Shown here: positions 1 through 10,288 of the stretch, in pieces | How positions within the stretch are numbered: position 1 is the stretch's first letter | Layout of the letters: every line of letters begins with the position of its first letter | Assembly: GCF_037126465.1 (NCBI RefSeq) | Contig: NC_088203.1 | Coordinates: 87,172,668 to 87,236,667, forward strand | DNA from: Ornithodoros turicata | Taxonomy: Eukaryota > Arthropoda > Arachnida > Ixodida > Argasidae | Length of the DNA: 64,000 nt | Direction: 5' to 3' | Notes under the pieces: model-generated | The model's input: only the letters and a program-made list of their open reading frames with translations | What the model was told of the DNA's origin: nothing | The model's database searches: none | Made by a program: the position numbers and the translations under genes

Positions 1-2
1 TA

Positions 3-395
3 AATCAGGAGCAGTTACCTCGGTGCTCTATAAGTCATGAAAATCAGTTTGTGGACTGTATAGTTGGGGTTGTTTATTGCATACCGTTTAGTTGCGGGCG
101 TGAATATATTGGGCAAACATCCCGGTGCATTAATGTTAGGTTAAAGGAACATCGTTATTCGGTTAGCAGGGGGTATGGAAACTTGGTTGAGCATTTAAAA
201 AGGTGCCAGGGTTGTGTTGCAAAATTCCATGAGACAAAAATTTTATATAAGAGTAATAAGGGCGGTGCTTTATTATATCGTGAAGCTTTAAGTATAAAAA
301 ATGCGGGGTCCAGGTGCGTGAGTGTGCCTTCAGTGCTGATAACTGCCCCAGTCGAGAAGTTTTTGGAAGATTCAAACAGGAGGGACGCAAGATAA
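3..395 (+). pseudogene. 3' end of a Penelope-like element: GIY-YIG endonuclease domain
   Basis: The frame is open from the window edge (base 3) to the stop after 395, so only the C-terminus of a larger protein is present. It reads VVYCIPFSCG..YIGQTSRCINVRLKEH, which has the order GIY-like strand, YIG, then the Arg-rich helix of GIY-YIG nucleases. It is preceded by a Cys/His-containing linker and followed by EALSIKNAG. This arrangement is characteristic of the C-terminal endonuclease of Penelope-like retroelements (PLE), which nicks target DNA for reverse transcription. The upstream RT domain would lie outside the window. About 200 bp of 3' untranslated sequence follows. Any in-frame ATG is internal, so no start is claimed. 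Whether the missing part is intact cannot be judged. Confidence 0.8.
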
Positions 396-1567
396 GTCTT
401 ATACTTTTGATAAAGATAAAGTCACTAGGCATGCTGGGGGTGTACTGGGAACTTGCTGAAGAGGGCGTTGTTGGTTAGGTTAGAGGATATAAACCAAGTC
501 TGATAATAAATCCTTGTTCGTCAGTCTGTGCCTGTGTGTTGTGTCGTCTGTTGACTTGTTCCCCGGCACGGGGGTTTTATCGCTTTTAAAGTATTAAAGA
601 GCCTGGCGATCAATCGGATGATGAATTCTCGAACGATTCCGAGAGCCTTCTGCAGTCGAGTCATCGGGCTGAGCGAAGGCTTGCTTTCGAAGTATGAAGG
701 TTCTCAGGTAACGAGCGGGGAACTATTCCGGGGGATTCGGCACTAAAATATTATGAGATCGGAGGAAACAACCCGCGTCGATGTTGCTCAAACATTTACT
801 GACCAACGAAACAGAATTGCAGTGCGTGCCAAGGGCTCGCGTTATCGTCCTCTTCCGTGTCATTCCTGAACACGGCGTTCTCAAGAGGTAGATGGGGGGC
901 CGAGTAACACCGAGTCAGTCGTGTATGCCGGTGACGCGGTGTGGTCTTCGATGTCATTGGGTACTACATCACCGGTGGCCTGTGGAGCTTTCCACGTGGC
1001 GCTGTGGCGGATGACTGCGGGCCATACGATGCCACGGGCATGCCGAAGATTATTCATCGACAGTCGGGTTATGGGGCGCTGGGTTGTTCCTTCGAAAGGA
1101 CTAGTGCGGGTGAAACCCCGGGTTTCGGCTCCGAAATGATACGAAATGAAGGAGACAACCACGTTGCACAATATCCGAAGCGTTTACTAACAACACAGAA
1201 CTATGGGTCGCGCTAACGGCGCGTGCGAAGAGCGCGATCATCCCCTTTTCTAACACTACGTGAAGTTGCACCTGATTGACGTAGTACATACAAGGTTTTC
1301 TTTAAAGGGCCTATCCATCTAACCCGTTCTCCTCCCGTTCCCATTGTGTGCCGAGCTGTTCATGCTGCTTTCGATTTGGTAGAACTTTGAAGGAGACAGA
1401 ACACCCTTTAACAAATTACGGTGCAACTGTATATTCCTGCGAGAGCGCGGGCAACATCGCATGATGGGATAGTGATACCATTGTCAGTTCCAACATGCTG
1501 TCCTAACCGAAGCGGTAATTTAACAAATATGTTCTTAGTAACCCGGATATCCATAGAGTTCCAGAGC

Positions 1568-1821
1568 AAATCCAGAGCAAAGTTCAACATTATAGTTGGG
1601 CTGCTGTTGAACATCCACGTTGTGGGAATTCCATCCCGCTCGGGGGTGCATACCCAAACCAACTTGCGAAGTCCCACTGGACAGTCTTCACAGAAACCTT
1701 AATGGCTGAACTGGAAGTGGCATCTTGAAGTATTCAAACTTATCATCGTCGTCTCACGACTGATGGCGCATTCCATTGGCAGAGCTTGTTCCAATGGAAG
1801 CTGGATCGTATGGAAACTGTA
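1568..1821 (+). repeat. Direct repeat, copy 1 (about 250 bp)
   Basis: Matches 1977-2228 with only a few substitutions. It starts at AATCCAGAGCAAAGTTCAAC and ends at GGAAACTGT. Flanks on both sides differ. The internal short ORF (IVGLLLNIHVVGIPSRSG) is preserved in both copies but runs into a stop. Family unknown. Confidence 0.8.
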
Positions 1822-1976
1822 GGATTACTGTTGTAGCACCTACGGATAACATCAATCCACCAGGTCAATGAGACAACGAGGAGCCAACGGCTGCCCTCAA
1901 GTCGGTGGTTTTTACGATTTAGCGCAACGTACGACTTGGTTTTGTGTTGAATCCGTTTGTATGCTGGTTGTCCCAA

Positions 1977-2228
1977 AATCCAGAGCAAAGTTCAACATTA
2001 TAGTTGGGCTGCTGTTGAACATCCACGTTGTGGGAATTCCATCCCGCTCGGGGGTACATACCCAAACCAACTTGCGAAGTCCCACTGGACAATCTTCACA
2101 GAAATCTTAATGGCTGAACTGGAAGTGGCATCTTGAAGTATTCAAACTTCTCATCGTCGTTTCACGACTGATGGCGCATTCCATTGGCAGAGCGTGTTCC
2201 AATGGAAGCTGGATAGTGTGGAAACTGT
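1977..2228 (+). repeat. Direct repeat, copy 2 (about 250 bp)
   Basis: Second copy of the 1568-1821 segment, separated from it by about 155 bp of unrelated sequence. The spacing suggests a local segmental duplication rather than an LTR pair, because the ends are not TG...CA. Confidence 0.8.
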
Positions 2229-3013
2229 TCCATTCACAGAACCAGGGCATGCCTAGAATGTTTCATTGGCGGAGGAAGGGCGAAAAATTTGCTTCAAGTG
2301 TGAACATTTTCTGACGGCTGGCGTGTTCAACATCATGAACCTTCTAAGAAGTGCGACCATACCGGTGATGGTTCCCTTGGCATGCAACCGTATCCAGGAT
2401 CCTTGAACGAATATGCCAAATCTTTCAAGAAACTGGCTATGCCGACGAACATTGTGAAACAGGCCAACGCTAATGATTGTGTCCCGGACGGCGGCACAGT
2501 GTCTGTGAATGCAGGCGGCTGGAAACAGGCCTGCGGTGTGTGCTGACAGGAAGTTGTACGCGCCTATCTGCCGTCTTTGAGTGGCTCACAGAAGGAACCG
2601 AAATGTGGGATCGTAGTAGGATCATTGGAGAAACTGGAGCGCGTCCTCCAGATGCGCCTTATTTATCCATTTCGATCATGTCGTTGTTGCTTCATTGACG
2701 TACAGGGATAGGATGTGTTCAATATGGGAGGTGTATTCCGAGCATTGCATGCGCTGAGATAACTTGCATCCGCCCGCCACTGGCCGACCGCAAAATTCGC
2801 GGATGCTGGTGGGGAAAGCGGCACAGCTTGCGAAATGTGATTTGTGGTTTAGAAACCATATTTTAGCTGAGTCAGCCAAATAAAATGCCACTTTAATAAT
2901 TGGGAGTAGATTCACACTAGGGGAGTCACACAACACACACCAACTTTTTGAGCTCTGTGACGTTGTCCGACTTGCAATGACTGACTGGTGTTAAGACAGC
3001 TGTCGATGCCAAG

Positions 3014-3185
3014 TGTAGAGGACGATGGTGTTCCCCTACATGAGCCCCGACCGGCGATTATGGTATGCCACGGAGAGGCGATGACGGTGGCCTATCTCCA
3101 TGGCCGCGCCGATGAAACTGAGAAGCGGGTGCTCCATGCGCGTGGCCATCGTTGTCGTCGTTGTCGTCGTCCAGCGTCCGCTACA
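3014..3185 (-). repeat. LTR of the 3.0-3.9 kb element (3' LTR on the minus strand)
   Basis: 172 bp, TG...CA bounded, with a short (GTC GTT)n-like tract near its plus-strand end. Pairs with 3726-3894. Confidence 0.88.
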
Positions 3186-3725
3186 GGGGTCCCCCAGCCG
3201 TCAGATGCGTTGTGGACGCATCGCAAGAGCTGGAGTCCAGGTGACGCGTCTGGGAAAAGCTGCAGTTGAGGGCGACCGTGGTAGACGTGGTGACGTGTGG
3301 TCGAACAGGGGCACGGCACACGTTGGCGGCATTTCACAGAGGATGAAGACGGGAACAGCGATCCGTCAGGTAGAGACGAGCGAGAGAAGTGAGGCGCTCG
3401 GTGGCGTGGTCCTGGGGTGCCGCGACCGGCACGGGAGCCGAAGCTCGAGAGTCCCAGGTGGAGTGAGTGAGGTGCCGAGACGGGCTGAAGCGTGCCGAGG
3501 TGTCGTTTGCCGCGACTGCCGCGACCGGCAGGTGAGCGCAAGGCTCGAGTGTCGCGGCCGGCAGTGAGGAGCGTGAGAAGAGGAGTGAAGAGTACCGAGA
3601 TGCGGTAGGAGTGAAGGCGGGCCGTGTGTGCCGGAGGTAGTGCTGCTCGATGGTGTGGTCACAAATTTGGGATGGTGAAGGGCCGAACTGCTCCGGACGT
3701 GATGTTATTCGTCCGGGTCACCAAA

Positions 3726-3894
3726 TGTAGAGGACGGTGGTCTTCCTCTACATGAGCCCCGACCGGCGATGATGGTATGCCACGGAGAGGCGATGACGGT
3801 GGCCTATCTCCATGGCCGCGCCGGTGGAACTGAGAAGCGGGTGCTCCATGCGCGTGACCATCGTTGTCGTCGTTGTCGTCCAGCGTCCGCTACA
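3726..3894 (-). repeat. LTR of the 3.0-3.9 kb element (5' LTR on the minus strand)
   Basis: 169 bp. The primer binding site lies immediately inside it at 3711-3723. Confidence 0.88.
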
Positions 3895-3899
3895 CCAAG

Positions 3900-4798
3900 A
3901 AAATTGGCCTTGGAGCAAAGAAAAACTGCTTCGTTGACAGCGGTCGGTGATCGCAGGAAAAGTGGTTTGGCAATTGGACCATTCTTGGTCTGCCAGAGTG
4001 GCGTCTCCTGTGGCCTAGAAGACGGTGCGGTAAGAAACCGAACGCGGAGGTGCTTCCAGGGTTGAAGAGGAGTCGACAAACTATATTTCACTTCCAACCC
4101 CGCAGCGAAGACCAACCCTCCAGTACAGCGGCCCACTGACGTGATCCCAGCATGCAAGCTGGTTCGAATGAACCTAACGAAGACCCAACGTACACACTGG
4201 CGGCATTTACTCTCACCAAATCAGATAAGGACGATTCTTTGAGGGTGGCAGGATGCATCCCGGAGGAAGTCGCGGTGCCAGCTGGATAGACGATGTTCAT
4301 AGTCGTCGACAGTAACTGGTCAACCCAACCAGAGAGCAGTTCTAGCTCGTGACAGTACTGCCCCGAAACACTAGCAAACGTTGAAGGGGCCGGTGTGCTC
4401 AAACGTCTCCCAGCAAAATGATTGTTTCTCCGAACCTCGGTACCTCATTGTTCCTCAAGCCCACTCCTTCATACAGAGGACATATTTTCTGTGCCATATC
4501 TTCATTGTTTCATCACAACCCGCCGATCTTATCTACTTCGGTTGTCTTTCGGGCACCTCGCTAAGTTTCAGTAAACTAACCCCTTGGACAGTCAAACACT
4601 CATACGCGCCGATGCCCGCGACCGCTACACGGGACAGGTCTTCACCTACGACAATGTCACACCACAGCGAAGCTCCAGTGTAACGTTCAACGATATGTAG
4701 GGGAACGGCAGAAGGATCCGCACATAACGCCGAGCTAGAACGTTCTTTAGGCCAGATGGTAAGGGCGGTGATTAGGCGGGGTGTGTGGGGGGGGGGGG
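3900..4798. other. Unassigned tract with broken coding-like sequence
   Basis: The plus strand at about 4150-4420 reads like protein (for example DPTYTLAAFTLTKSDKDDSL), but stops interrupt it and no family was recognised. It ends in a 12-nt G run just before the 1.3-kb repeat. Confidence 0.4.
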
Positions 4799-6113
4799 AG
4801 TAATAAAACTTGGTACATATAGAGTCAACGTTTCGGCGGAAGCTATGCCTTCCTCAGGACTCCCCCCCCCCCCTGATAGGACTGAAGAAATTCCTCAGAT
4901 CTCATTCAGTCTCAACCCAGGCATATATCAACTACGTATAATATAGATATATATTCATCAGTGGGTAGTTTTCTAGCGGGAACTGGTTGCAACGGGTAGT
5001 GTGGAAACCCTAGTTGGGACACCACTGAGTAGACCTGGCGATAGGTCTTCTCCCCACGTGGTGCGAGGATGTACCTCTGAATGGCATTCGTCGGATGATA
5101 GGATGCGTGCCCACGATTTGCTCCATGTGTCTCTCTGCTTCGTTGAACCGAGTTCGACTGCATTGAACCTGTGATTTTCCACGGAATGATGCCGAAGGGA
5201 TATTTGTCCTTGATGTGTTACACACCTTATAATACAGGACGATGAGGCCTTCGCCTTCCTTCGTTCATAGGGGACCGCACCCCAGCACCGCAACCAAGAC
5301 ATTGCATACCGCGTTGGGGAATTGAGAAGGAAATGAAATTTTTGTGGAAGGTGAATATAACCAGAAGCCACCGTTATTAATGAGGTGCACTCGCGTGCAG
5401 CTCAAAAATGGGCGATGGTGATCGAGTTATTACATGCCCCAATACAGCCACTACGAATATAAAGGCCTGGTACAAATGTACGTTGCTGATAAATGTACAG
5501 ATTTTGTAGGGAGTATATACTTGGGTCAGTGCGGCGGGTTTAACGCCACATCACCGTGTGGGTCCCTGCTTGGACCTTAATGTGGGACGTTTTACGTCCG
5601 CGCTGAAAGGCACCGTACGAATGATGGAGGAGAACTCAATGATCTATTTTTAACGCGCTCGCGTGCAGAATGAGGATGGGCGATAGCGACTGGGCCACTG
5701 CAGTTCAGTAACGTTATTCGGTTGTCGGGGTGATGTTATTCGGTTGTCAACACCGTTCCGGACGAACACCACACACATGCACAACGTTTGTCCTAAAGAG
5801 TACGGCACCACCTGTGCCATCCCTGTTGGGGGAAACGCTTTGAGAGCAAGCCACAGCTAAGAGGGCACTCCTTGCCATTTTGTGAGAAACTACTGAAAAT
5901 ATCACTGGGGTTCCGGCAACGGTCCCGAGGGCACATACAGACCGAATTACCAACACATATCGCACACCGAGTTGACATATCACACGCTGTACATTTTATT
6001 GCGTCCAGGACCAAGGGCAACAACCAGGAATTTTGCTAGAACCCTAAAAGCTTCTTTACGGTGTGAAAGGTAGCGAGACAGCTTTTAAAACCTGGGCACC
6101 GCAGAATGCAGAC
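4799..6113 (-). repeat. 1.3-kb hammerhead-bearing repeat, copy A
   Basis: Starts at ATAAAACTTGGTACATATAG and ends at CCGCAGAATGCAGAC, and runs straight into copy B, so A and B form a head-to-tail tandem of about 1,315-bp units. Copy C (13154-14415) matches most of the length. No intact ORF spans it. The orientation is given as minus because the ribozyme core lies on that strand. It may be a non-autonomous PLE-related element or a retrozyme-like tandem; this is inference. Confidence 0.75.
4822..4862 (-). ncRNA. Candidate minimal type I hammerhead ribozyme (copy A)
   Basis: On the minus strand the order is GAGTC, CTGAGGA, a 16-nt helix II region, GAAAC, GTT, GACTC. CTGAGGA and GAAA are the invariant CUGANGA and GAAA boxes. 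GAGTC (4862 to 4858) and GACTC (4826 to 4822) form a perfect 5-bp stem I. Helix II can form GGC/GCC. Stem III is only the palindrome ACGT, the arrangement expected for a hammerhead that folds as a dimer. The predicted cleavage site is after GUU. PLEs are known to carry such ribozymes. Confidence 0.65.
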
Positions 6114-6261
6114 GGGTTATAAAACTTTGTGCATATGGAGTCAACGTTTCGGCGGAAGCTCCGGCTTCCTCAGGACTTTTCCTTCCCTAACAGGACTGAA
6201 GAAGTTCCTTAGATCTCATTCAGTCTCTACGCATACATATCGTATCAATTATGTATAATAG
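6114..6261 (-). repeat. 1.3-kb hammerhead-bearing repeat, copy B, first part
   Basis: Directly abuts copy A and is interrupted after 148 bp, inside an ATAATATAGATATATA-like stretch, by the gypsy element at 6262-10288. It continues at 10289. Confidence 0.75.
6138..6178 (-). ncRNA. Candidate hammerhead ribozyme (copy B)
   Basis: Same core as in copy A: CTGAGGA at 6173 to 6167 and GAAAC at 6150 to 6146 on the minus strand. Helix II can form CGGA/TCCG. Stem I keeps only GTC/GAC plus a mismatch, so activity is less certain. Confidence 0.5.
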
Positions 6262-6411
6262 TGTTAGGCAGAAAGTAGAGACAGTCGCAGTCACAGGCGG
6301 AGCGATTTAATAAGGGGCGTTAGGATCACTGCCTAAACGAGAATTAATTGCGCGCCGTACGGCGCGATGGTGAGAGCGATGGGGATGAGCGTGATCGGTA
6401 TCATCTTCACA
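6262..6411 (-). repeat. 3' LTR of the 6.3-10.3 kb gypsy element
   Basis: 150 bp. Aligns along its length with 10141-10288, with roughly a dozen differences. Confidence 0.85.
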
Positions 6412-6863
6412 GTTTCCCCCCAGCGAAGTAGGAGCCATCCTGGCGACAGAGACGGCGAGGCTGGGACGTAGCACTTGAGGCGGGAGACATGAACTGTTTC
6501 AAAGGAGCGGCGACGGCGGTCACGTGGTATCTCGAGGGGGTGGGCCACATAAGAAACATCAGATAGTCGTCGAGCGACCGTGTAGGGACCAAGGTAGCAG
6601 GAAATCAGCTTTTCTGCTAAGCCGGCAGTACGTACTGGCGTCCAAAGCCAAACCAGGTCACCAGGCTCGTATGTGACCGGACAGTGGGTCTGGTCGTGTC
6701 GGACCTTTGACGCAGCTTGTGTATCAAACGTCCTGTGGCGAGCAAATTTGACGGCACTCTTCCGTCCGTAATACAGCTTCGGCAAGGACGGGGTTATCTT
6801 CAGCGTCGGGAACGCACGAGAACATGATGTCGAGTGTTGAAGAGGGGTCCCGGCCGTAGGCAA
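6333..6863 (-). pseudogene. Integrase C-terminus with GPY/F domain (gypsy)
   Basis: Contains PGDLVWLWTPVR..GLAEKL and YLGPYTVARRL, the GPY/F module that follows the integrase core in Ty3/gypsy proteins and binds DNA or chromatin. It ends with LSRLKCY-like sequence before the 3' LTR. It overlaps the integrase-core ORF in another frame, so a frameshift lies at about 6750-6860. It reads into the LTR. Confidence 0.8.
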
Positions 6864-7332
6864 GACGAAAGGGGCTGAAGAGGGTGGTGGATTGGACGAC
6901 GGTGTTGTAGGCGTATGTCACGAATAGTAGGAGAGAATACCAATTGGTGTGGTCCGCAGTAACGTAACACGATAGCATGTCGGTCAATGTGTGATTGAAG
7001 CGTTCGATGAACCCGTTGGTCTGAGGATGGTAACTTGATGAGGGAGTGTGCGTGACCGAGCAACGGGCGAGTACATCCTGGACGAGCTTGGCGAGAAATG
7101 AACGGCCGCGGTCGCTGACCAGTGATCGAGAAGCCCCATGACGCAGTAGTATATTTCGGATAAAAAACTGCGCTATTTGATCCGACGAGCCGGTTGGTAG
7201 TACCGCCGTTTTTACGTGGCGGGTGAGGTGGTAGATGGCCACAAAAACCCATCGGTTGTTACGTTGAGTAAGTGGGAGGGGTCCGAAGAGGTCAATGCCG
7301 ACGCGTTCAAACGGAGTCGTAGGTGGCGGCAA
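6724..7332 (-). pseudogene. Integrase catalytic core (gypsy)
   Basis: 202 codons. The catalytic triad is visible as D14 (VGIDLFGPLP), D74 (LVSDRG) and E110 (HPQTNGFIERFNH), with 35 residues between the second D and E, as in retroviral-type DDE integrases. The domain inserts retrotransposon DNA into the host genome. The core is intact, but it is separated from the zinc finger upstream and the GPY/F domain downstream by frameshifts. Confidence 0.88.
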
Positions 7333-7385
7333 GGGGTGGAGATGTCCGAACTAGGGAGGGCTAGGCTTACGAAAGGCTTACGTCG

Positions 7386-7643
7386 CTAACATGGCTCGCA
7401 AGAGTTCACGTACTTGAGTACTGAGGTGTACAGACGTGGCCAGAAGTAGCGGCACCGAACTCGCTCGTAGGTTTTAAAAAAAACCAAGTGGCCGCCGCTG
7501 CTGGGTTCATCGTGTAGTGTGCGAAGAATATCGCGCTGGTATGCGAGAGGGACTGCGAGGAGAAGGTGGTATCCGGTCGGAGAGTAACTGAGCTTGTACA
7601 AAAGGCCGTTCGAAAGCGTGAACTGCTGGGCCTCGCGAGCCAA
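7386..7643 (-). pseudogene. Integrase HHCC zinc-binding domain (gypsy)
   Basis: Shows LHDEPSSGGHLVFFKTYERV and ends YVNSCEPC, the H-x(n)-H...C-x2-C zinc finger (H17C2) that precedes the integrase core. A stop or frameshift separates it from the core at 7332. Confidence 0.85.
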
Positions 7644-7684
7644 GTTCCGGTTGGTGGAAGGGACCTCACCGTTGAGGTGACCGA

Positions 7685-8244
7685 TCAGGGAAGCGTAGAC
7701 GGGATCTTGAAGCTGAGCAGTGCGAAGGGCAGCAACTTCAGAAAGAACCCCAATAGTATCAGAATAGTATCAGTCGCAACGGGGGCCTGGGGAGAGGTAT
7801 GTGCGGATAGTGGACAGCGAGACAGGGCGTCGGCGTCAGAATGCTGGCGACCTGACTTGTACCTGACAACGAAATCATATTTTTGTAACCGTAGTGCCCA
7901 ACGGCCAAGGCGTCCACAGGGGTCTTTCAGTGTAGAGAGCCAGCACAAGGCGTGATGATTCGTGACGATAGGGGAGGAATTTGGTAACGGCCCAGACAAC
8001 TACCAAGCATTCCTTGTGGGTTGTTACGTAGTTCTGCTCGGCCGGCGTCAGGGAACGACTGGCGAAGGCAACAGCTGACTCCATGGGGGCGGTTTGGGCG
8101 GCGTTGAGCTAGGACCGCGCCGATACCATGACCGCTTGCATCAGTGTGGAGTCGACGGGGAGCTGGGGGTCGAAGTGACGGAGAACTGGAGCTGTGTTTA
8201 AGGCGGCTGCGTGCTAAAGCCGTGGTGCGTTGGGGGGTCCACAC
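7685..8244 (-). pseudogene. RNase H domain, frameshifted (gypsy)
   Basis: Three overlapping frames carry consecutive RNase H pieces: HTDASGHGIGAVLAQ (catalytic Asp), FASRSLTPAEQNYVTTHKE, and [24 protein letters not shown]. Together they cover the domain, with at least two frameshifts. Confidence 0.85.
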
Positions 8245-8485
8245 AAAAGTGGAAGTATACAGCGAAGAAGGGAGGTGAGCGGTGCGGCGATGTCACAGAA
8301 CTTCCGTATAAAACGTCGGAAATACGAGCAGAGCCCAAGGAAGCTTCGCAGCTCTTTGATGTTGGTTGGTGTAGGAAATTCCGAAACCGCGCGAATCTTG
8401 CCAGGATCTGGGGAGATGCCATCCTGAGAAACGAGGTGCCCTAGAACTTTAATCTGGCGGTAGCCAAAGTGGCGCTTTTTCCAGT

Positions 8486-8838
8486 TCAGTCCAGCTGACG
8501 CGATGCAGTTAAATACCGCAGAAAGACGGGTGATGTGTGTTCATTCATACTGGATGAGAAGACGACGATGTCATCAAGATAGCACAAGCAGATGTTCCAG
8601 CGTAATCCGCGCAAGACCGAGTCCATCATACTTTCGAAAGTGGCCGGGGCATTGCACAACCTGAAAGGCATGACAAGGAACTCGTAAAGGCCATACAGCG
8701 TCGTAAACGCCTTTTTTTTTCAACGTCCTGTTCTGCCATGGGCATTTGCCAGTATCCGGACCTTAGGTCAAGGGATGAAAAGTAACAGGCACCTTGTAGG
8801 CAGTCGAGGGCGTCGTCAATACGAGGTATTGGGTACAC
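8486..8838 (-). pseudogene. Reverse transcriptase palm, frameshifted (gypsy)
   Basis: The first frame gives YPIPRIDDALDCLQGACYFS..LDLRSGYWQ. The second gives MPFRLCNAPATF and CYLDDIVVFS, where LDD is the RT catalytic motif. Continuation pieces of the RT thumb lie at 8200-8480 in other frames (for example DGISPDPGKI-like). An oligo-T run at about 8715 marks one frameshift. Confidence 0.88.
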
Positions 8839-8905
8839 GTCACGGCGGGTGATTTATTGAGTCGATGATAGTCCACACAGAACCGAATGCTGCCGTCCTT
8901 TTTTG

Positions 8906-9862
8906 TTACCAGAACAAGGGGGAGGCCCACGGTCTTGTGGACGGGCGAATGAGATTTTTGGACAGCATTTCCTGAACTTCTTTCTCGATGACACCTCGCT
9001 CCGTAGGTGAAACTCTGTACGGCCGTTGACGTAGAGGACTGGAATCCCCAGTGTCGATGCGGTGTTCAACTGCCTTGGCGACTCCTAGGGGCGACTTGTT
9101 CAAGTCAAAAAGTGAGGCGTTGTCACTAAGGAGATCGAGTAGCCGAGAGCGGTCAGCGTCGTCCAGTGAGGAAGAAATTGTTTGCCGAAGTGCAGATATA
9201 TCGTTCTCTGAGAAAGGATAAGACACGGACGTCGTCTGATGAGTGGAACTGTCGTTGTTCCGCTTCCATAGGTCGCACAGTGAGGACAAATGACGTCCTT
9301 GACACGATCTGCATCTTAGTGATGCTGCAGTACGACATTTGCGCGCTAGGTGACCCTGCTTTCCACACTTGAAACAGCAGCGCTTGGATGATAGTCGTGT
9401 CCGTTTCTCTCTGGCTGACAGAGGGGCGTGGTGCTCCTGTACCATGTGTCCCAACTGGCAACACAGTGGACAGGCATACTGGTCCGTGTTCGATGTCCCG
9501 GTAGCGAGAGTCAGTGCTGACGGAAGTTTGGATGAAGTTTGCCCTGCGGTGCGATCGACTGCGGGATCTTTCGGTCTGCCTCTCACTCGTGCTGCCTGAG
9601 TCTCTCGGCTCTCGACTTGAATCCGGAGGAACTTCATGGCAGCCATCACCTGATCTGCACGTGACGCTGGTTCAACGCTGGTGAACGCACGTGACGCTGG
9701 TTCCGTGTCCGAAAACGTCTCTTTCATGCGCTGTCGGTACAAAACTGCAATGTCGGGAGGAAGACATCTCTTCAACCTTGTTGAAGTTGATTTGTACTTG
9801 ACATACTGACTCTTTATGTACATTTGTACATAAAGAGCGATTGTATGCGCTGACGCGTTCAT
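8906..9862 (-). pseudogene. Gag zinc knuckle fused directly to the RT N-terminus (gypsy)
   Basis: 318 codons. The first part is Gag-like with a CCHC knuckle CCFKCGKQGHLARKC at about residues 167-181. After CRSCQGRHLSSLCD the frame passes straight into the pre-RT region (LSDNASLFDLNKSPLGVAK) and RT start (VEHRIDTGDSSPLRQRPYR). No DTG or DSG protease motif is present, so the protease segment has been deleted in frame. The ORF ends at ASPLFW, where the next RT strand (VLVTKKDGS) lies in another frame. Confidence 0.85.
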
Positions 9863-10052
9863 AAGAACTCAGCCAGTCCTCGATATCTTGGGTACCGGCA
9901 TAAGAGAAAATCGGCGGGTCCCGCTGGCGTGGAGTTGGTACAGCAGGGTGTGTCACTGAATGAGACGCAGAGCCGTCGCCATGCGCCGTTGGTGAGTTGG
10001 AGCCAGTATTCGGCGTGGTCGAGCCGATGAGGGTAGTAGGAGGCGAAGGCAT
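9672..10052 (-). pseudogene. Gag N-terminus (gypsy), interrupted
   Basis: Reads DPPIFSYAGTQDIEDWLSSYERVSAYNR, the conserved start of this Gag family. It then breaks at a perfect palindrome (about 9812-9839) where most of the central Gag has been lost. The following Gag piece is in a different frame (8906-9862). Confidence 0.75.
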
Positions 10053-10140
10053 CGGTGGTAGCTCTTTACCAGATCGCAGCTTCGTCGTGGCGTCAGGTGC
10101 CGGAGAGAGGTAGGGTGGTCAGAGCGCACATCCACCAAGA

Positions 10141-10288
10141 TGTTCGGCAGAAAGTAGAGACTCGCACTCACAGGCGGAGCGATTTAATGCGGGCCGTTAG
10201 GATGACTGCATAAACGAGAATGGATTGCGCGCGGTTTGGCGCGATGGTGAGAGCGATGGGGATGAACGTGATCGGGCTCTTCTTCACA
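10141..10288 (-). repeat. 5' LTR of the 6.3-10.3 kb gypsy element
   Basis: 148 bp, TGTTCGGC...TTCACA. It is followed by the second part of repeat copy B. Confidence 0.85.

Larger units (their letters stand above)
396..3008. other. Repeat-derived tract without recognisable genes
   Basis: Bases 396 to about 600 look like the 3' untranslated tail of the PLE. From about 850 to 2700 there are short coding-like stretches on both strands, all interrupted by stops, and none belongs to a family I recognise. A 250-bp segment occurs twice in direct orientation (separate entries). The stretch 2700-3008 shows nothing. Confidence 0.5.
3014..3894 (-). mobile_element. Complete small non-autonomous LTR retroelement (TRIM-like), 881 bp
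   Basis: Two direct LTRs (3014-3185 and 3726-3894) begin TGTAG and end CTACA. The insertion is flanked by a perfect 5-bp target duplication CCAAG (3009-3013 and 3895-3899). Orientation is minus: reading the minus strand out of the 3726-3894 LTR gives a 2-nt spacer and then TGGTGACCCGGAC (3711-3723), a tRNA-Trp-like primer binding site. A purine tract GGGGGACCCC abuts the other LTR at 3186. The 540-bp interior is GC-rich and holds only fragmentary minus-strand ORFs rich in Ser, Pro and Arg. No RT, integrase or clear gag is visible, so it must have been mobilised in trans. The LTRs differ by about eight substitutions and one 3-nt indel (about 95% identical), so the insertion is not very recent. 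Confidence 0.88.
6262..10288 (-). mobile_element. Defective Ty3/gypsy LTR retrotransposon, 4.03 kb, minus strand
   Basis: LTRs of about 150 bp lie at 6262-6411 (3') and 10141-10288 (5'). Both start TGTT(A/C)GGCAGAAAGTAGAG and end CTTCACA. A purine tract (plus-strand GTTTCCCCCCAGCG at 6412) marks the 3' end of the interior. The pol order in minus-strand reading is gag zinc knuckle, RT, RNase H, integrase zinc finger, integrase core, GPY/F domain, which is the Ty3/gypsy order. Every domain is in a different frame from its neighbour, and the protease is missing. The copy is old and cannot be autonomous. It sits inside copy B of the 1.3-kb repeat. Comparison with copies A and C gives the empty site. 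A degenerate TATAG-type target duplication is likely but is not exact. Confidence 0.92.

Noticed and set aside
3100..3567. 155-codon plus-strand ORF
   Set aside because: Starts inside an LTR and runs through GC-rich TRIM interior in the antisense direction; composition only.
7566..7955. 129-codon plus-strand ORF
   Set aside because: Antisense to RNase H and integrase zinc-finger sequence of the gypsy element.
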